NCBI GenBank assembly: GCA_028377305.1
Contig: JAONJW010000001.1
Coordinates: 1-64,000, forward strand
Source: Prolixibacteraceae bacterium
GTDB lineage: Bacteria; Bacteroidota; Bacteroidia; Bacteroidales; Prolixibacteraceae
Length of the DNA stretch: 64,000 bases
Direction of reading: 5' to 3'
Each line of letters opens with the position of its first letter. The stretch's first letter is position 1. The translations under genes and the position numbers were made by a program. This document shows positions 45,501 through 54,226 of this stretch, in pieces. Under the pieces are notes generated by a model. The model was not told where the DNA came from, made no database searches, and saw only the letters and a program-made list of their open reading frames with translations.

Positions 45501-45522
45501 TTGCTTTAAATACTGCCTTCAT
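42514..45522 (-). CDS. Cytochrome c biogenesis ResB-CcsA fusion protein
   Basis: This is a 1002-residue inner-membrane protein for system II cytochrome c maturation: it exports haem and joins it to apocytochrome c. The N-terminal half is ResB-like (membrane helices near 12-30, 42-62 and 76-96, a long periplasmic domain, another helix near 410-430). The C-terminal half is CcsA with about eight helices and the haem-binding WWD motif in WGRYWGWDPKETWSLVT (about 895). Fusion of the two parts is usual in epsilonproteobacteria and Bacteroidota. It lies upstream of the ligase genes on the same strand and is divergent from DPP IV. Confidence 0.93.
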   Translation of the reverse strand: MKAVFKAIGSTTITGFLFIIIAMALGMATIVETLYDTTTAQVWIYSATWLEVIYLIFSINLVINLFRFKLLKNGKITLWLFHFSFLLILLGGAVTRYLSHEGMLHLREGENTNRYLSSDNTLTLTVNEDTEQKRVKLSPYAIDHHSVSLEDVEVSISNYQTGVEKSLKSSPDGKAFLKLTVIQNFHSEAILLGEGETITIGNQKISFGPSSEMSSIRIQKRKNELLIDSDSAVIVRTMSSEQMGGNSVVHKLPLVAKQVYQIEDLQIILMGYEPHGCIVAKRAKNGMYSSVEATITTARIRKKVTLFNITGLPLSEEHFTLGNQMIMMGFGQKELTLPFQLKLKDFILERYNGSNSPAAYRSMIELDDTKDSIHKEVEISMNNTLHYKRYRLYQTSYDQDERGTILTVNNDYWGTLITYLGYFVMIAGMVLALFAPKSRFQKLLKRSIAPILLLLSMTGLPHSSKASNTKEEVMNDFGKVWVQSHDGRIKPISTLSNDFLRKVMWKTSFKGKQPEEVLFGIMSNPQDWENENIIKITPYVAELIHVDKKYASYHDFFDSQTGRYKLIGLVNRAYQKAPNQRHQKDKDIIKIDERVNIFHLASTQALLKTFPVKDTPLALWNAPTDFTKEATSPEQMFLRGIWNLISREYHSNHYDKVSYYLNAIHTYQQTNYKALPSEKMNKLERSYTKANIFLKIFPLYLSLGVVFLFVCFIKILQNRPYTRRFEITIFVLLLLPFLLHTIGMVLRGIISGHMPWSNGYESMIYVAWSMMLAGLIFARKNPIIISGASFLTGITLFVAHLSWMNPEITFLVPVLKSHWLTFHVAIITASYGFIGISMFIGIVNMVLSMLLSTTNRERVDLTIKQLTDINEASMILGLYLLTIGTFLGGIWANEAWGRYWGWDPKETWSLVTIFVYSFVTHMRLIPLFKGGFAFNVASIFSFSSILMTYLGVNYYLTGLHSYGSGEAGNISYYSLLGVLFLIVLCIMAHRKYRKFQTNSQEI

Positions 45523-45551
45523 TGTGTGTAGTTCCTATAGATTTAGTACCC

Positions 45552-45559
45552 CAAAGATA
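45552..45559 (-). promoter_or_regulatory. Candidate -7 box for the ResB-CcsA gene
   Basis: The reverse strand reads TATCTTTG (TAnnTTTG) 30 bases before the start codon; no -33 TTTG at standard distance. Confidence 0.35.
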
Positions 45560-45973
45560 CAAAAGCCAAAAGATAATGAAGTAGTCTATAATTATAAATA
45601 AGGATAAGAATTGAAAAATAGTAGAGTTCTAGGTACGATTCTTTCCCCCCCTAAATATAAATATTCAAATAGTAAATCACTCGGAGCACAAATGCCACAA
45701 TCACCATAAGCCCCTATTTCATAATTAAGAAACTAGCGTATAGATAAATGTTACAATGTAAGAGATTAGTAATCCTATAAAATAAAAAAATCTGCTCATA
45801 TTTAAATCTGTTTTTAGAATTATTTAAGCAAATTAAGTAAAATAAAATGAATTTGAACCAATATATTTAAAAATAAAAGTTAAATACATAAGCTTCTGTG
45901 TTAATATTCAGGGTTATATAAGAGTGTGTGGTGCGGTCGGGTATTTATAAATAACGGTCGACATTGTCTTTTG

Positions 45974-46007
45974 TTTGTATAGTTAATCAAATAATGAGTT
46001 ATCTTTG
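45974..46007 (+). promoter_or_regulatory. Candidate promoter of the DPP IV gene
   Basis: TTTG at 45974-45977 and TATCTTTG at 46000-46007 fit the Bacteroidota -33/-7 pattern with a 22-base spacer, slightly longer than the usual 19-21. It ends 37 bases before the ATG. Confidence 0.5.
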
Positions 46008-46044
46008 ATAGGTATTGAAGATTAATTTTAATTCTATTTGAATC

Positions 46045-48183
46045 ATGAAATTATTAAGAATATTATTTGTGGCTATGATTATCTACACTATGCCTGTATT
46101 GGCACAAAAGGATACCCTGTCATTGGATGAGTGTATCGTTGGTCGCTACAGTAACTATTATCCGTCTTACTTCTCTAACTTACAATGGGTAAAAGGATCG
46201 GAACGATATTTCTCTTTGAAAGAGAAAGGGGCTCAAATTGTGAAAGATAGTCGTACAATGGAAGTGTATAAGCGCTATGACCTTAAGTATTTCCAACAAC
46301 TAGATACCGAATTCAAAGAGATCAAGCGTGTTCCCTATATAGAATGGTTAACTCCATCCACTTTTAAAGTTCGATACAATAACAAAGAGTTTCATGTTGA
46401 AAATGACAAAATCGTGTTAACAATTGATTTGCCTAAAGGAATGGAAGATAGCTTCCTATCTAAAGACAATCAAAAGATCGCATGTAGTTATAAAAACAAT
46501 GTTTGGATTCTAACTGACAGTGAGAAAGTGGCGGTTACAGAGTTCAAGCAGAAGGGCATTGTTTGTGGGAAAACAGTTCACCGTAACGAGTTTGGTATCG
46601 ATAGAGGCCTCTTTTGGTCACCATCATCAGACAAGTTAGCGTTTTATAAGAAAGACGAAACCATGGTGAACGACTACACTCTTATCGATATGATGCAAGA
46701 GCCTCAAAAAACAGTGGTAATCAAATACCCAATGGCCGGTCACAAAAGTCATCATGTGCAAGTTGGGGTTTATAACCTGAACTCTAAAACAACAACCTAT
46801 TTGATGACTGACGGAGATCCTGAGCACTATCTTACCAATGTAACATGGAGTCCTGATGGAAAGTATATCTATCTTGCAGAGGTTAACAGAGATCAGAATG
46901 AGCTTCATTGGAACAAATATAATGTGGCGACAGGAGAGAAGTTAGCGACCATTATTTCAGAGAAAGATGATCGTTATATCGAGCCATTACACCCTCTATA
47001 CTTCCTAAACAAAAACCATAACGAGTTCATACGTTGGACACGAAAAGATGGTTACTTTCACCTATACCTCTACAACAAAGAAGGTAACGAGTTGAAGCAG
47101 TTGACCAAAGGAAACTGGGAAGTAACAGAGTTTTATGGGGTAGACTCTAAAGATCGATATGCATATTTCCAGGCAACAAAGGAGAGTCCAATGGCTCGAA
47201 ACATATACCGAGTGAACTTAAAGACTCGCAAAGTAGAAAAATTGGACGATAGCAAGATGGGATGGCATACCCCTAAATTCAATGCAAATTACACAGAGAT
47301 GATCGATGTGTACGAACGTCATGATATTCCTCGTAAAGTGGTTCTGTCTACTATTGGGAGTAAAAAGAAGCCTGTCGTAATGTTGGATGCAGAGGATACA
47401 TTAGCAAAGAAAGAGATAGGTGAGGAGTCGGTATTTACTATCAAAGCAGCAGATGATTCTACGGATCTTTACTGTAGAATGATCAAGCCTCTTGATTTTG
47501 ATCCAAATAAGAAATATCCTGTAGTGGTTTATGTATATGGTGGACCTCATGCACAGTTGGTTCAAGATAGATGGCACTATGCAACAAGATGGTGGCAGTT
47601 CTATATGGCTCAACATGGTTATATCGCATTTACGGTAGATAGCCGTGGTTCTGCCAATCGTGGTAAAGAGTTTGAGCAAGTGATTCACCGTAATCTAGGA
47701 ATCAACGAAACGGCAGATCAGATGAAAGGTGTTGAGTATCTTCAAGAGCTTCCATATGTAGACCAATCTCGCATTGGTGTACATGGATGGAGTTTTGGTG
47801 GCTTCATGACCATGAACATGATGTTCCGTCACCCAGAAGTGTTCAAAGTAGGAGTGTCTGGAGGTGGAGTTGTAGATTGGAATCTATATGAGGTGATGTA
47901 TGGCGAGCGCTATATGGATCGTCCAGATCAAAATCCTGAAGGATACAAAGAGAGTGATATGACTAATCATCTGAAAGATTTAAAAGGAAAGCTTCTTTTG
48001 ATTCATGGAGCGATGGACTCTACTGTAGTGATGCAACATAGCTACAAGATGCTTCGTAAAGCCATTAAAGATGGAAAACAGGTCGACTATTTTGTTTATC
48101 CAACTGCCCCACATAATGTGAGAGGGAAAGATCGTATTCACCTGATGCGTAAAGTGTCGGATTACTTCATTAACAACCTATAA
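46045..48183 (+). CDS. Secreted dipeptidyl peptidase IV (S9 family)
   Basis: This is a 712-residue serine peptidase that removes X-Pro or X-Ala dipeptides from peptide N-termini in the periplasm. It has a signal peptide (about 1-20, ending VLAQ), a beta-propeller domain (about 50-460, with DRGLFWSPSSDKLAFYKKDE), and an alpha/beta hydrolase domain with nucleophile HGWSFGGFMTMNM (Ser near 583), acid in LIHGAMDSTVV (near 657) and histidine in PTAPHNVRGKDR (near 690). GERYMDRPDQNPEGY is typical of bacterial DPP IV. It is a single gene with its own promoter and a terminator. Confidence 0.96.
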   Translation: MKLLRILFVAMIIYTMPVLAQKDTLSLDECIVGRYSNYYPSYFSNLQWVKGSERYFSLKEKGAQIVKDSRTMEVYKRYDLKYFQQLDTEFKEIKRVPYIEWLTPSTFKVRYNNKEFHVENDKIVLTIDLPKGMEDSFLSKDNQKIACSYKNNVWILTDSEKVAVTEFKQKGIVCGKTVHRNEFGIDRGLFWSPSSDKLAFYKKDETMVNDYTLIDMMQEPQKTVVIKYPMAGHKSHHVQVGVYNLNSKTTTYLMTDGDPEHYLTNVTWSPDGKYIYLAEVNRDQNELHWNKYNVATGEKLATIISEKDDRYIEPLHPLYFLNKNHNEFIRWTRKDGYFHLYLYNKEGNELKQLTKGNWEVTEFYGVDSKDRYAYFQATKESPMARNIYRVNLKTRKVEKLDDSKMGWHTPKFNANYTEMIDVYERHDIPRKVVLSTIGSKKKPVVMLDAEDTLAKKEIGEESVFTIKAADDSTDLYCRMIKPLDFDPNKKYPVVVYVYGGPHAQLVQDRWHYATRWWQFYMAQHGYIAFTVDSRGSANRGKEFEQVIHRNLGINETADQMKGVEYLQELPYVDQSRIGVHGWSFGGFMTMNMMFRHPEVFKVGVSGGGVVDWNLYEVMYGERYMDRPDQNPEGYKESDMTNHLKDLKGKLLLIHGAMDSTVVMQHSYKMLRKAIKDGKQVDYFVYPTAPHNVRGKDRIHLMRKVSDYFINNL

Positions 48184-48194
48184 GGAATTACAAG

Positions 48195-48230
48195 AAAGAT
48201 TCTCTCTCTCATCGTAGGGGGAGAATCTTT
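48195..48230. terminator. Terminator between DPP IV and the BamA-like gene
   Basis: AAAGATTCTC (48195-48204) pairs with GAGAATCTTT (48221-48230). It overlaps the last codons of the reverse gene, so both convergent units share it. Confidence 0.65.
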
Positions 48231-50170
48231 GGTTTACGCCCTCTAAAATCTTTAAACTGAGACTTTGTAGTTGAGAGAGCCTTATAGATAAACTGATTCA
48301 TGTCATCAGGTACTACAGGGAAATATCCGATTCTAAGCTCAATAGTATTAAACACAAGGGCTTCATTTCTGATACGTACCCCCAATCCTACTTCTGCATA
48401 CTTATCAAACGTAAAGTTTGTACTGGGATCGTCATTATTAATTGCACCGAAATCTCCGAAGACATAACTCGCAAATTTAAATCCAAGAATCGGTCTTTTG
48501 TGGTAATGTACATTCTCCAACTGCAAAACAAACTTCTGTTTTCCATAAACCATATTGGAGTTCATATCACGAATGCCATAATCTCCATTTAGATTAAGCA
48601 ACTCATAGTCTAATCGATCCACCCCTTGGGCAAAACTAAAGTTGGCGAACTGTCTAAACTGGTACCTGCCAATCTTAAATAGTTTTGTGAAATAGTTCAC
48701 ATCTAATCCTGCTACACCTTGTTCAATTTGTCCACTACTCCAAAAGCCTCCTACATAAGCTCCAAAGTATAGATAAGATTTGCTTTTAAGTTGAAAACTT
48801 TGTGAATAGAACATATGCATATAAAGTCGATCCTTGTTGTAAGCATCGTCATAACCCGTAATGATTTCACAATATTTACCTATTGGGATATCCTCTGTGA
48901 TACCATATCCATAAATTAGATTGGTTCTGTAACTAGTTCTTTTAGAGACTGCAATACTTGTGAGGAATTGATGTTTTGTTGGGAATAGCGCATTGAATGA
49001 TTCATTATTACTAGGATCTTTTAACTGCTCAAAATAAGAGAACCTTCCACCAATAATTAGTTGGTGACTTTTCAATGCATCACTTTTGAGATCAAACGAT
49101 TTAGCTAACCAAGAGTCTGCATATCGATTCTCCTGATGGATCTCTACCGAGTCCCCTTTAATATCTGTCAATTGATTGCTAGAAAAAATCTGTTGGTATC
49201 TCAACTCCCCTGCAACTTGAGATTCTGAAGATACAAAACCTTTAAACACTTGTGCATCTAATTTTTGCATCTCATATGAATTGGCATACAATAATCTCAA
49301 ATCCGTGAATGAAGAAAACATGTTCCTTGCAGTGTATTCTGCTTCATAACCTCTCTTTTGCTTCTCTGAAGAGTTGTACAGGTACTTCAAGCTAACCTTG
49401 TGACCCCAACCCATAAAGTTTTGATTATAAACTTGAACATCACCTTTGGTAGGCGAAGAAATGTCCATATTTGCCCCATAAGAGAAGTTGTCTTGCACAT
49501 AAATCAATACATCAACAACGTTAGGATCATCTCTACTCTCAATACAGATAATATTAGCGTTGTTGATGTAGGGTAACTCTCTTAAGTGCTCTTCACTATT
49601 GGCCATTAGGATTGGCGAGACAATATCACCTTTCTTAAAGAAGACGTTTCGAGTGACCGTCTTCTCTTTACTATCCACATGAGAATCATTAATTAGCTTA
49701 ACGATACGTTGTCCTGTCGACCCCTCTCTTGAGTCAATAGAAAAGATATCTTCATGGATAATACGCACCTCTCTAATCTGCTTTCCTTGGAAATTGGCAA
49801 AATACTTAGCACTATTCTCATCCAGATTTTTCTTACTAGAGATCGTATCCTTCTTTACAATGATCAGGTCATGTAGTTGTCTTGTAAAAAAGTTCTTATC
49901 CGACTTGGTCTTTAAAGAGTCGTAAAAACAGAGAGCCTTTTTATCCCTTTCAGACCATATAGAATCTAACCGTGCGTGCTTGATCGAATCGCTACAAAGC
50001 ATCTCTTCTTTCTTCTTTTGAATCGATCCTACCACTTTTTCATATTGCCTTTTTATCTTTTTCTTAGGCATATCAGAGGCTATAGCTTTAGCATTGGGGA
50101 ATCCTAAAGCAAGAATCAAAAAAAGTGTTTGTATCCAAAAAAAGAAATGTCCGTATCTTTTCTTAAGCAT
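48209..50170 (-). CDS. BamA/TamA-like outer membrane protein with POTRA-type domain
   Basis: This is a 653-residue protein with a signal peptide (about 1-31), a helical charged spacer (about 35-115), and a POTRA-like pair of segments (about 130-230; FFKKGDIVSPILMANSEEHL, then LPYINNANIICIE). A C-terminal barrel (about 245-653) has alternating strands. It is related to the BamA/TamA/D15 family but is not BamA itself, because it has too few POTRA domains. It probably inserts or exports a specific client. It lies 13 bases after an AraC-type regulator gene on the same strand, so it is probably co-transcribed with it. Confidence 0.7.
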   Translation of the reverse strand: MLKKRYGHFFFWIQTLFLILALGFPNAKAIASDMPKKKIKRQYEKVVGSIQKKKEEMLCSDSIKHARLDSIWSERDKKALCFYDSLKTKSDKNFFTRQLHDLIIVKKDTISSKKNLDENSAKYFANFQGKQIREVRIIHEDIFSIDSREGSTGQRIVKLINDSHVDSKEKTVTRNVFFKKGDIVSPILMANSEEHLRELPYINNANIICIESRDDPNVVDVLIYVQDNFSYGANMDISSPTKGDVQVYNQNFMGWGHKVSLKYLYNSSEKQKRGYEAEYTARNMFSSFTDLRLLYANSYEMQKLDAQVFKGFVSSESQVAGELRYQQIFSSNQLTDIKGDSVEIHQENRYADSWLAKSFDLKSDALKSHQLIIGGRFSYFEQLKDPSNNESFNALFPTKHQFLTSIAVSKRTSYRTNLIYGYGITEDIPIGKYCEIITGYDDAYNKDRLYMHMFYSQSFQLKSKSYLYFGAYVGGFWSSGQIEQGVAGLDVNYFTKLFKIGRYQFRQFANFSFAQGVDRLDYELLNLNGDYGIRDMNSNMVYGKQKFVLQLENVHYHKRPILGFKFASYVFGDFGAINNDDPSTNFTFDKYAEVGLGVRIRNEALVFNTIELRIGYFPVVPDDMNQFIYKALSTTKSQFKDFRGRKPKILPLR

Positions 50171-50183
50171 TATGATTAGTTCT

Positions 50184-51149
50184 TTATTGCGATGTCATAC
50201 CTTTAATATTACGTGGAAGTAGGTTGTGATGTTTCTTAAATGCGGCAGAAAATTTAGATAAATTTGAATATCCAAGCTTATATCCTACCTCTGATACTGT
50301 ATTGCGCCCCATTCTTAAAAGTCTGTAAGCCTCTTCCATTCGATAGTCTGAATAGAAAGAATAAGGAGGTTTTCCAAATACAACTTTAAACAACCGATTT
50401 AATTTACTAATACTCATTCCTGAATTATCTGCAAGAAACTCCAAACTGGGTGGATTGGCTAAATCCTCCAAAAGCAAGGACTTTACTGTAAAGATCTTCT
50501 GAATGTCATATTGACTATATTTCCCCATGTCGGCTTTTTGTCTCTCTAAAGACAATAGAACCTCATTCAATAGAGAAAAACCTTTCGACTTTAATAGAAT
50601 CTGTTGGTTCTCAAAATCCTGTACAAGCTCTTTAATCTGATTGTATTCTACCTGAAGACATTCATCAATGCTTGTAGACATTTCCATCGGATGCTTCGAA
50701 TAGAAAAATCCATCCAAATATGAGTTCTTCTTCAAACTTCGTCTCAGTTGTAGAGGGTCATCAATGATGATCTCAATCCAATTCAATTCTTCATTCTCTG
50801 GAAGTTTATACTCCAACAAACTGTGTTGATTGTAAAACATCACAAATCCTGAATTGTCGATCATGATGTCGTTTGGCCTAAAAAGCTTACCTTCTTTGCC
50901 GTTATCAGATAGAACGATATGAACATTTCGTGAATCCGAAACGTCCGTTCTGTAGAAGCAATTACTATGTACAAAAACTTTATAACAAAAAATGGTAAAA
51001 CCTTCAGTGATATTAATTCTCTGTGTCTCAACAGAACCATACGTACTCTCCTGAACTGATTTACCGCTCTTTATATTAATCGGCTTAGTTTCTAGTGTTG
51101 CAACCTCTTGACTTGTGTCTAATTCGTTATAAAAAACTATCTTCCCCAT
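50184..51149 (-). CDS. AraC family transcriptional regulator
   Basis: This is a 321-residue regulator with an N-terminal sensing region of unknown fold (about 1-215) and a C-terminal AraC double helix-turn-helix (about 222-318): LADNSGMSISKLNRLFKVVF and EVGYKLGYSNLSKFSAAFKK with PRNIK at the end. It is followed closely by the BamA-like gene. It is divergent from a small outer membrane beta-barrel gene, so it may control either side. The inducer cannot be inferred. Confidence 0.9.
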   Translation of the reverse strand: MGKIVFYNELDTSQEVATLETKPINIKSGKSVQESTYGSVETQRINITEGFTIFCYKVFVHSNCFYRTDVSDSRNVHIVLSDNGKEGKLFRPNDIMIDNSGFVMFYNQHSLLEYKLPENEELNWIEIIIDDPLQLRRSLKKNSYLDGFFYSKHPMEMSTSIDECLQVEYNQIKELVQDFENQQILLKSKGFSLLNEVLLSLERQKADMGKYSQYDIQKIFTVKSLLLEDLANPPSLEFLADNSGMSISKLNRLFKVVFGKPPYSFYSDYRMEEAYRLLRMGRNTVSEVGYKLGYSNLSKFSAAFKKHHNLLPRNIKGMTSQ

Positions 51150-51364
51150 ATTAAATCTTTGCTCAAAACCTTACTTATTCTTATAAACACCAAAAGACTC
51201 CCTTTATTGTGTTTTGAATTAATTAGTTGCGAATATAACATAAAAAAGACTCCAATACGCAATAGTTGCGTTTAACATTTGTTAAATAGCTGTGTAGCAG
51301 TTCTCTATTACTCTGAAACAATGTCTTGTTATTTCTGTTTTACTATAGGAGATAATTTTAACAT

Positions 51365-52006
51365 ATGCGATTATTTAGTGCTATTTTATTGATTATAATT
51401 TTTACGGTTCAAAGCTTTGGACAGCGGATGTCACTCTCTGCTGGAGTTAGTTACCCTATTAGCATAACGAACAATAACGATTATCAAGCAACCTATATCA
51501 ATATTGGTGGCTACGTAAAAGGAACCACCTCCTACTATTTTAATGAGAAAATAGGACTAGAATTAGATATCATATTTCAAACCAATGAGATTCGGTGGAA
51601 GAAAAATAGAGAAAATATTCCCAATGGAGAAGATAATGAGTTGATCGATACTTTCAAAGACGTTGGTTACGATACTTTTACACTAGCCTTACTGCTACAA
51701 TATCAGTTCTTTAAGAAGGGTAAGCTCACGGGTTCTTTCTCTGCAGGAGGGGGGCTTTTGTTCAATTTTAACGAAAAGAAGGTAGATGAGAATGTGTCTG
51801 AAAAGCTCTTTGAATTTCAAAAAAAAGCCTCTCCTTCGGTCAACGCAAACCTTAAATTCTCTTACTTTCCTAAGAAGTATCTCGGTGTTTTTATCGGAGG
51901 TAGTATTTTGTATTCCGCAAAGAGTGTTCGAATCGAAAACCGAAGAGATTTGAAATATAACTTTCTATTTGCAGGCCTCGGATGTGGTATAATATTTGGT
52001 GGCTAA
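51365..52006 (+). CDS. Small outer membrane beta-barrel protein
   Basis: This is a 213-residue protein with a signal peptide (about 1-19, TVQSFGQR) and alternating amphipathic strands throughout (for example TSYYFNEKIGLELDIIFQTN), ending in an aromatic/Gly-rich strand. It fits the general outer-membrane-beta-barrel/porin family of about eight strands. Function unknown. It is divergent from the AraC-type gene and 38 bases before a lipoprotein gene, with which it is probably co-transcribed. Confidence 0.75.
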   Translation: MRLFSAILLIIIFTVQSFGQRMSLSAGVSYPISITNNNDYQATYINIGGYVKGTTSYYFNEKIGLELDIIFQTNEIRWKKNRENIPNGEDNELIDTFKDVGYDTFTLALLLQYQFFKKGKLTGSFSAGGGLLFNFNEKKVDENVSEKLFEFQKKASPSVNANLKFSYFPKKYLGVFIGGSILYSAKSVRIENRRDLKYNFLFAGLGCGIIFGG

Positions 52007-52044
52007 TAAGAATATTGTAAATTAGTGGGAAATAAAACAGAGTA

Positions 52045-52386
52045 GTGATGAAATATATTTTCAATAAGGTTAGTGTCACATGCCTTCTCCTTTTGCTTGC
52101 TTCTTGTTCGATCTCTCGTAAAGTCACAAAGCAATATCAAGGAAAATCAATCAAAGAGATTGAGGCGATCTATGGAAAGCCCGTAAGGAGATATCTCAAT
52201 GGAGATTCGTGCTGGGTATATGTCTTTGATCAAGTCAAACGCATTAAGAGTCAGTCTATAGCAGGTGGTAATTTCCATGCAACTCAGATGAGCATCCCCT
52301 CTGCAATTCGTACAGATCACTACAAAGTGGTTTTTGATAAAGATGAAAAGGTGAAAAAAGTAGAAATAGAATCTGATTATAATTAG
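52045..52386 (+). CDS. Small lipoprotein
   Basis: This is a 113-residue protein with a lipoprotein signal, VTCLLLLLASCSISRK; the lipobox LASC places the lipidated cysteine at about residue 20. The mature part (SIKEIEAIYGKPVRRYLNGD) resembles SmpA/OmlA-like small lipoproteins in its GxP pattern, but weakly. It is predicted to sit in the outer or inner membrane leaflet. It ends about 100 bases before a tRNA gene. Confidence 0.7.
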   Translation: MMKYIFNKVSVTCLLLLLASCSISRKVTKQYQGKSIKEIEAIYGKPVRRYLNGDSCWVYVFDQVKRIKSQSIAGGNFHATQMSIPSAIRTDHYKVVFDKDEKVKKVEIESDYN

Positions 52387-52483
52387 TATTAAAGAAATAA
52401 ATTTTTGTACTTTTGTCGTGTTCGCAAGTAAAATACACCTTGTTGTGATCAATGCGAAACAATTACTTCCTAGTACTAGTTAA

Positions 52484-52566
52484 GCCCAAGTGCTGAAATT
52501 GGTAGACAGGCACGGTTGAGGGCCGTGTGTCCTACGGACGTGCGGGTTCAAGTCCCGCCTTGGGCA
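52484..52566 (+). tRNA. tRNA-Leu (anticodon GAG)
   Basis: Complete cloverleaf: acceptor GCCCAAG / CTTGGGC with discriminator A, anticodon stem CACGG / CCGTG with loop TTGAGGG (anticodon GAG at 52518-52520), a long variable arm (TGTCCTACGGACG) typical of leucine tRNAs, and T-arm GCGGGTTCAAGTCCCGC. The CCA end is not fully encoded (ACC then TA). Confidence 0.98.
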
Positions 52567-52568
52567 CC

Positions 52569-53362
52569 TATCGAAAGGGATAGTTAGAATGCGTTTATTT
52601 TCTTCGGATATAAGCGCATTTTTATTTTTATATCATAGCCTTTGAGGTTTAAAAAAGGACCCCTTTCATTAACAAGCCATACGTATTTTCAATATAGCTT
52701 TATGGTCTAGATCATTTTATTGCATTGCACACTCTTAACATGCTAATTGTTCAATCATAATTAACCATTCACCACTTTAGTAATATAATCTTTACAATTC
52801 ATGTAGCTGTGCTGTATGAAACAGAATGTCTATTGGTGACAAATCCACTGATTGGGATAAAGCAAAGACTTGTATTAATCATAAAAGATTTATATCTCCT
52901 CCCAATTCATGAAATGAATTAAGATTGTTTTTCTGTGAATAATCGCTTAAGAACTCTATTATCAGGTGCATAGAGATCCTGATTTTAAAAGAACAGAACA
53001 GAGGATATTACCACACTTCGAATGTTAAAACTTAATCTTTTTTAAAATAGAGCTTTCTAACCCCCTTTACTATCCGTATGTCCCGATGTATATATAAGTA
53101 CCCATCAGTTATATAATTATAGGCACCTTGCTGTCTTTGGATGAATGTAAGCAGCTAGCCATTCTCAGTAATACAGCTATTTAAATAATAAAAAATAGTA
53201 TAGGAGGTGGGTAACAAATTCATGACACTACTTGTTTAGTATAGACTTGGTTTTGTTCTTTTGTGAAGAGCTAAGTCTAATAAGACATGCTCGAATTATA
53301 TATCTTATCAGGGGTTACTTTACTGAGATATCGGAATCTAGTTTTATAAACAGTTATAACAT
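52569..53362. other. Long intergenic region after tRNA-Leu
   Basis: About 790 AT-rich bases with only short frames. I see no integrase, no repeat of the tRNA 3' end, and no structured RNA that I can support. Confidence 0.5.
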
Positions 53363-53743
53363 ATGAAACGTTACCAAAAAGAGTTACAACGAATTAAAGA
53401 AAACTGCTACTCCAACCAATGGCAAATCGATACTGTCATTGGTTTAAGAAATTATATCAGCAACAACTTTAGTGAAAAGTTGAACTTAAACCTCTTCTCA
53501 AGAGTTCGACTAGTTTCAAAGTACCACCTTTTAAGACTATTCAAAAGATATTATGGACAAACGCCGAACCAATATTTGATAGATAAGCGAGTAGAAGAAG
53601 CGAAGCTATGTATTCAAAATGGATTATCTGTCTCAGATTCTTGTTATGCTGTAGGTTTTGAAAGTTTAAGCTCATTTAGTTCACTGTTTAAGAAAAAAAC
53701 AGGGATAACTCCAAGAGCATATCAAAAGAGCAATTTTCGATAA
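53363..53743 (+). CDS. Short AraC-type DNA-binding protein
   Basis: This 126-residue protein consists almost only of an AraC double helix-turn-helix. The first helix pair is around NLNLFSRVRLVSKYHLLRLF (about 33-52) and the second around SVSDSCYAVGFESLSSFSSL (about 86-105), closing with TGITPRAYQKS. It has no sensing domain, so it may act constitutively or with a partner. It is 59 bases before a VOC-domain gene on the same strand and probably regulates or accompanies the VOC pair, as such pairs are common. Confidence 0.85.
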   Translation: MKRYQKELQRIKENCYSNQWQIDTVIGLRNYISNNFSEKLNLNLFSRVRLVSKYHLLRLFKRYYGQTPNQYLIDKRVEEAKLCIQNGLSVSDSCYAVGFESLSSFSSLFKKKTGITPRAYQKSNFR

Positions 53744-53802
53744 ATACATTACCAAAGCAATATGAATATTTGTGGTATTAAATCTTTTTAAATTTTAAGG
53801 TT

Positions 53803-54201
53803 ATGAAAATAAAACTAGTTAGTGTACCTGTAGATAATCAAGAGAAAGCTCTTGATTTCTATACACAGAAATTAAACTTTATAAAGAAAATAGATATACC
53901 AGTGGGTGGAGGAAATAGATGGTTGACCGTGGTTGCGATGGAAGAACAAGATGGTGTCGAACTATTACTGGAACCCATTCCAATCGAGTTTGAGCCCGCA
54001 AAGGTTTATCAGAAAGCTCTATTCGATGAGGGATTACCTTACACACAGTTTAATGTTGATGATGTACAGAAAGAGTATGATAGATTAATAAACCTAGGCG
54101 TTGAATTTAGTGTAAAGCCCACTGAAATGGGAACAACAAAATTGGCTGTATTTGATGATACCTGTGGCAATTATATTCAAATTGTTGAGATCTTAGAGTA
54201 A
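53803..54201 (+). CDS. VOC/glyoxalase family protein
   Basis: This is a 132-residue vicinal-oxygen-chelate protein with two beta-alpha-beta-beta-beta modules: VSVPVDNQEKALDFYTQKLN at the start and TKLAVFDDTCGNYIQIVEIL at the end, with GVELLLEPIP between. The C-terminal E (IVE) is a family metal-ligand position. Substrates range from lactoylglutathione to antibiotics; none can be assigned. It lies 25 bases before a second VOC gene and after an AraC-type gene. Confidence 0.88.
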   Translation: MKIKLVSVPVDNQEKALDFYTQKLNFIKKIDIPVGGGNRWLTVVAMEEQDGVELLLEPIPIEFEPAKVYQKALFDEGLPYTQFNVDDVQKEYDRLINLGVEFSVKPTEMGTTKLAVFDDTCGNYIQIVEILE

Positions 54202-54226
54202 TTATAACTTTCTCAATAGTGTATAA

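Larger units (their letters stand above)
45523..46044. other. Divergent promoter region
   Basis: A 522-base AT-rich gap between the divergent CcsA-fusion and DPP IV genes. It carries a -7 candidate for each (45552-45559 and 46000-46007) and a C7 run near 45645. I see no small gene or RNA. Confidence 0.5.

Noticed and set aside
52484-53362. tRNA-Leu as an attachment site of an integrated element
   Set aside because: No integrase follows and no second copy of the tRNA 3' end is seen within the window.
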